Positions 61,483 to 64,000 of a DNA stretch of 64,000 nt are shown piece by piece. The stretch's first letter is position 1. Each line of letters starts with the position of its first letter. A model generated the notes under the pieces. It was given only the letters and a program-made list of their open reading frames with translations. It did not search any database and was not told where the DNA came from. The translations under genes and the position numbers were made by a program. Source of the stretch: Streptomyces sp. Je 1-369 (GTDB lineage: Bacteria; Actinomycetota; Actinomycetes; Streptomycetales; Streptomycetaceae); the NCBI RefSeq assembly GCF_026810505.1, contig NZ_CP101750.1:1393448-1457447 (forward strand), written 5' to 3'.

Positions 61483-61571
61483 CCCGACCGACCGACCGAC
61501 CGACCGCCTGCCCGACCGACCTCCCGCCCGCCACGGGCCCAGCACCCCGGACACATCAGAGCACACCAAAA

Positions 61572-61602
61572 AGGCGCCCCACACGATGCGTGCGGGGCGC
61601 CT
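61572..61602. terminator. Bidirectional terminator
   Basis: AGGCGCCCCACAC / GTGCGGGGCGCCT (one mismatch) with a 5-nt loop, preceded by five A and thus ending in U for the minus-strand transcript. Lies between the convergent SRPBCC and PadR genes. Confidence 0.85.
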
Positions 61603-61635
61603 CATCTGCGGTGCGGGCCATCGGCCCCGACCACC

Positions 61636-62301
61636 TCAGTCCTCATCGGCGAGGATCAGGTACATCTTCTTGCGGGCGTCGTTGATGACCGTCAGCGCCT
61701 TCTCGCGCTGCTCCTTGGTACCGGTCTTCCAGACCTGGCCGAACGCCTCCATCAGACCGAAGCCGGCCTGCCGGATCTCGTTCAGCGTGTCCCAGTCGAC
61801 CCCGCGGCCCGCCTCTTCCCACGGCGCTTCGGGGCCCTCCTCGGCCGCCTCGCGCCCGGCACCGGTGAGCGAGAAGAGCTTCTTGCCGCCTTCGCTGGCG
61901 CTGCTGATCAGACCCTCGTCCTCCAGCAACTGGAGGGTCGGGTAGACCGAACCGGGGCTGGGCTTCCACGCCCCGCCGCTGCGCTCGGCGATCTCCTGGA
62001 TCATTTCGTAGCCGTGCATGGGCCGGTCCTTCAGCAGGGCCAGGATCGACGCGCGTACGTCGCCCCGCCGCGCCCTGCCGCGCGGACCGCCACCGCGTCC
62101 GCCCCGGCCGCCCCAGGGACCACCGGGCCCGCCGAAGCCGGGCCCGAACGGACCGAACGCGCCGCGCCGCCCGTCGAAGTCACCGAATCCGCCGAAGCCA
62201 CCGAAGCCTCCGCGGCCGAATCCCTCACGGCCCTCGGGGCCGCCGCGGCGGCCGTGTCCGTGGCCGCGACCGTGCTCGTGTTCAGAACCATGGGTACGCA
62301 T
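61636..62301 (-). CDS. PadR-family regulator with Gly/His-rich N-terminal extension
   Basis: 221 residues from ATG 62301, AGGAG 8 nt upstream. Residues 1-80 are an unstructured His/Gly/Phe/Arg tail (HGRGHGHGRRGG, FGGFGGFGDFDG, GGRGGRGGG). The PadR wHTH follows: VRASILALLKDRPMHGYEMIQEIAERSGGAWKPSPGSVYPTLQLLEDEGLI, then a C-terminal dimerisation helix. Such tails occur in some actinobacterial PadR proteins; the His-rich part could bind metal. Probably autoregulated from sites at 62335-62370. Confidence 0.88.
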   Translation of the reverse strand: MRTHGSEHEHGRGHGHGRRGGPEGREGFGRGGFGGFGGFGDFDGRRGAFGPFGPGFGGPGGPWGGRGGRGGGPRGRARRGDVRASILALLKDRPMHGYEMIQEIAERSGGAWKPSPGSVYPTLQLLEDEGLISSASEGGKKLFSLTGAGREAAEEGPEAPWEEAGRGVDWDTLNEIRQAGFGLMEAFGQVWKTGTKEQREKALTVINDARKKMYLILADED

Positions 62302-62334
62302 GGTGATCACTCCTGTCGTCGATTGTTCGTATCA

Positions 62335-62370
62335 GTCGCGAATCTGTCGCGATGCCTCAACGATATATCG
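62335..62370. promoter_or_regulatory. Probable PadR operator region
   Basis: Direct repeat GTCGCGA at 62335-62341 and 62346-62352, 11 bp apart (one helical turn), and the palindrome CGATATATCG at 62361-62370, all 34-70 nt upstream of the padR start. The AT-rich palindrome is the kind of site PadR proteins bind. Confidence 0.5.
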
Positions 62371-62452
62371 GAACAGTTCGGCTGGCAAGCCTCACCGACT
62401 GAGCCGACCGAGCCGCCTGAGTCACCGCCGACCTGCGTGACCTGTCGGGCGT

Positions 62453-63394
62453 TCAGGACGTAGACGTACGGAAGATCTGGCGCACCGCCCCCCGCAGCCA
62501 CTGATGCGCGCCGTCCGCCGCGTGGCGGGGGTGCCAGGCCATGCCGATCGTCAGGGGCGGCAGGGGCAGTGGGATGTCGAGCACGTGGAGCCCCAGGACG
62601 GACGCGGGTGCGGTGACCGGTGACGGGGTCTCACCGTCGGGCACCGCGGGAATCAGACAGACCACGTCGCTGGCGGCCGCGAGGGTCAACGCGGCCAAGT
62701 GGCTGGGCAGGACCGCGCTCACGCGTCGCTGCAGGCCGTGTTCGGCCAGGGCGGCGTCCAGCGGGCCCGAGAAGCGGCCGCGGCGGCTGACCACCACGTG
62801 TTCGGCGGCGGCGAGCCGGGCCGGGGTCAGCGGTTTGCGGGTCAGGGGGTGGTCGGGGCGGACGGCCGCCGCCATCCGCAGGGTCACCAGTTCCTCGACC
62901 TGCGTCTCGGGGTCGACGTGGTCGATGGAGCCGATCTCCAGGTCGATCCGGCCGTCACGGAGCGCCGGGCCCGCCTCCAGCTCCTCGGCCCGCATCCGCA
63001 GGGAGACCCCCGGCGCCTCCTGACGGGCCAGCCGCAACAGGGCGGGCGCCAGCGCCGCGCCGATCAGGTCGGCGCCCTGGACGGTGAACGTGCTGCTGAG
63101 AGTGGCCGGGTCGACGGGCGTCTCGGGCGTGAGCAGCGCCGTGATGCGGCGCACCACCCCGGCGGCCTCCTCTCGCAGCGCCAGCGCGCGGGGAGTGGGG
63201 ACCATCACTTGTCCCGCGCGGACCAGGAGCGGATCTCGGAGGATCCGCCGGAGGCGGCCGAGCGTACGGCTCATGGCGGCCGGCGACGTATGCATCCGGG
63301 CGGCGGCCTTCGTGACGCTCTCCTCCGCGAGAAGGGCGTCGAGCGCGATGGCGAGATTGGCGTCGAGAACCGGATCTGTGCTCTTGACCTGCAT
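62453..63394 (-). CDS. LysR-family regulator
   Basis: 313 residues, ATG 63394. wHTH at about 10-70 (LAIALDALLAEESVTKAAARMHTSPAAMSRTLGRLRRILRDPLLVRAG), the NodD/SyrM-like subgroup with PTPRALAL, and a PBP2 effector domain (STFTVQGADLIGAALAPALL...). Divergent from an NmrA-like gene 105 nt away, with two palindromes in the gap, so it most likely controls that gene. Confidence 0.9.
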   Translation of the reverse strand: MQVKSTDPVLDANLAIALDALLAEESVTKAAARMHTSPAAMSRTLGRLRRILRDPLLVRAGQVMVPTPRALALREEAAGVVRRITALLTPETPVDPATLSSTFTVQGADLIGAALAPALLRLARQEAPGVSLRMRAEELEAGPALRDGRIDLEIGSIDHVDPETQVEELVTLRMAAAVRPDHPLTRKPLTPARLAAAEHVVVSRRGRFSGPLDAALAEHGLQRRVSAVLPSHLAALTLAAASDVVCLIPAVPDGETPSPVTAPASVLGLHVLDIPLPLPPLTIGMAWHPRHAADGAHQWLRGAVRQIFRTSTS

Positions 63395-63407
63395 AATTCC
63401 ACTCCTG

Positions 63408-63444
63408 GCAATGATTGCGTGCCGAAGTGCCCATTGTGGCAATG
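63408..63444. promoter_or_regulatory. LysR operator candidates
   Basis: GCAATGATTGC (63408-63418) and CATTGTGGCAATG (63432-63444), both with the half-site CAAT/ATTG, in the divergent intergenic region. Spacing of about two helical turns suits a LysR tetramer. Confidence 0.6.
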
Positions 63445-63499
63445 CCTGGCGCGTTCGCAAGATGGTGCTGTCCGAACAGGCACCGACCAGGAAGCCCAC

Positions 63500-64000
63500 A
63501 TGATCGTCATCACCGCACCCACCGGGAACATAGGCAGCCACCTGCTCACCCGGCTTCTCGACTCCGATCCGGCCCCGGAAGACCTCCGCGTGGTCGTGCG
63601 CGACCCGGCACGGCTCCCCGACGTCGTACGCGAACGCGTCGAGGTGGTCACCGGCTCGCACGGCGACCCCGAGACCGTCGACCGCGCCTTCGCGGGCGCG
63701 GACGCCGTCTTCTGGCTCGTCCCGCCGGACTCCTCCCTCACCCCGGAGGCGGCCTACAGCGGTTTCACCCGTCCCGCCGCGAAGGCACTGACCAGGCACG
63801 GCGTCGGTCACGTCGTCGGCGTCTCCGCGCTGGGCCGCGGCACCCCGGCCGCCGGCCGCGCCGGACTCGTGACCGCCTCCCTGGCCATGGACGACCTCAT
63901 CGCCTCCTCCGGCGTGGCCTACCGGGCCCTCGCCAACCCGTCGTTCTTCGAGAACCTCCTGGAGGAGGCCGACTCGATCCGGGAGAACGGCGTCTTCGTC
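63500..64000 (+). CDS. NmrA-like NAD(P)-binding protein, 3' end outside window
   Basis: Starts at ATG 63500 and is open to the window edge (167 codons seen). Atypical SDR of the NmrA/TMR group: MIVITAPTGNIGSHLLTRLL (GxxGxxG with Asn-Ile), VVVRDPARLPDVVRERVEVVTGSHGD, AGADAVFWLVPP, and HVVGVSALGRGTPAAGRAGLV. Typical length is about 280 residues, so some 110 are missing. These proteins act as NADPH-dependent quinone/ketone reductases or redox sensors. Probably controlled by the divergent LysR regulator. Confidence 0.85.
   Translation, partial: MIVITAPTGNIGSHLLTRLLDSDPAPEDLRVVVRDPARLPDVVRERVEVVTGSHGDPETVDRAFAGADAVFWLVPPDSSLTPEAAYSGFTRPAAKALTRHGVGHVVGVSALGRGTPAAGRAGLVTASLAMDDLIASSGVAYRALANPSFFENLLEEADSIRENGVFV

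Overview
The window is 64 kb of very GC-rich DNA with strong G/C preference at codon third positions, many GTG/TTG starts, ATGA/GTGA start-stop overlaps, twin-arginine lipoproteins and actinobacterial families (DUF3037/HipA-like pairs, a third-type EF-Tu, ornithine-lipid acyltransferases, PPOX/F420-type flavoproteins). This fits a Streptomyces chromosome. The stretch from the EF-Tu paralogue to the HipA-like pair looks like ordinary core chromosome. The first 24 kb and parts of the last 14 kb look more accessory. I see no rRNA, tRNA, CRISPR array, prophage or complete insertion sequence.

Layout. 1-9144 (+): a tightly coupled operon entering from the left edge. It encodes a PfkB-type sugar kinase (C-terminus only), a glycosyltransferase fused to a HAD phosphatase, a MalQ 4-alpha-glucanotransferase, a sedoheptulose-7-phosphate cyclase of the 2-epi-5-epi-valiolone synthase type, a cupin, a ROK kinase and an RmlD-like reductase. 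The set parallels acarbose-type pseudo-oligosaccharide genes but has no aminotransferase within view. This is the best candidate for an undescribed pathway. 9115-11349: a STAS protein and a secreted alpha-amylase with a maltose-type operator. 11387-12957: ornithine-lipid acyltransferase pair. 13206-14516: a UPF0114 membrane protein fused to an IstB-type ATPase. 14597-18669: CoA-transferase, XRE-cupin regulator, two hexapeptide-repeat proteins and DedA. 18758-22845: an exported GH3 glycosidase plus carboxylesterase operon. 23142-23234: tandem 19-bp repeats at the end of a thioesterase gene.

23762-27133: three tandem paralogous membrane-anchored proteins with Pro/Gln-rich tails, each apparently transcribed leaderless. 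27241-31006: MFS transporter, spermidine-synthase-like protein, a divergent EF-Tu, and a small VPTPT-repeat ORF. 31094-35228: TetR-controlled amidase, TVP38 protein and UppP. 35525-39969: small proteins and apolipoprotein N-acyltransferase with an odd Thr/Pro repeat insert. 39890-42756: oxidoreductase and FAD monooxygenase with a divergent TetR and twin palindromes. 42840-44807: lipoprotein, a gene running into a 33-nt poly-C tract, and uracil-DNA glycosylase. 44911-50710: orphan peptide-binding lipoprotein, two SDRs, DUF3037/HipA-like pair, Rieske lipoprotein and an isochorismatase-fold protein.

50871-59485: flavin-binding proteins, DUF4239, a LysR/EamA pair in which the transporter carries an apparent 5' frameshift, a MocR/PPOX divergon, two more EamA transporters and a Clp-N protein. 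59687-64000: small ORF, HemK-like methyltransferase, SRPBCC protein, PadR regulator, and a LysR/NmrA divergon cut by the right edge.
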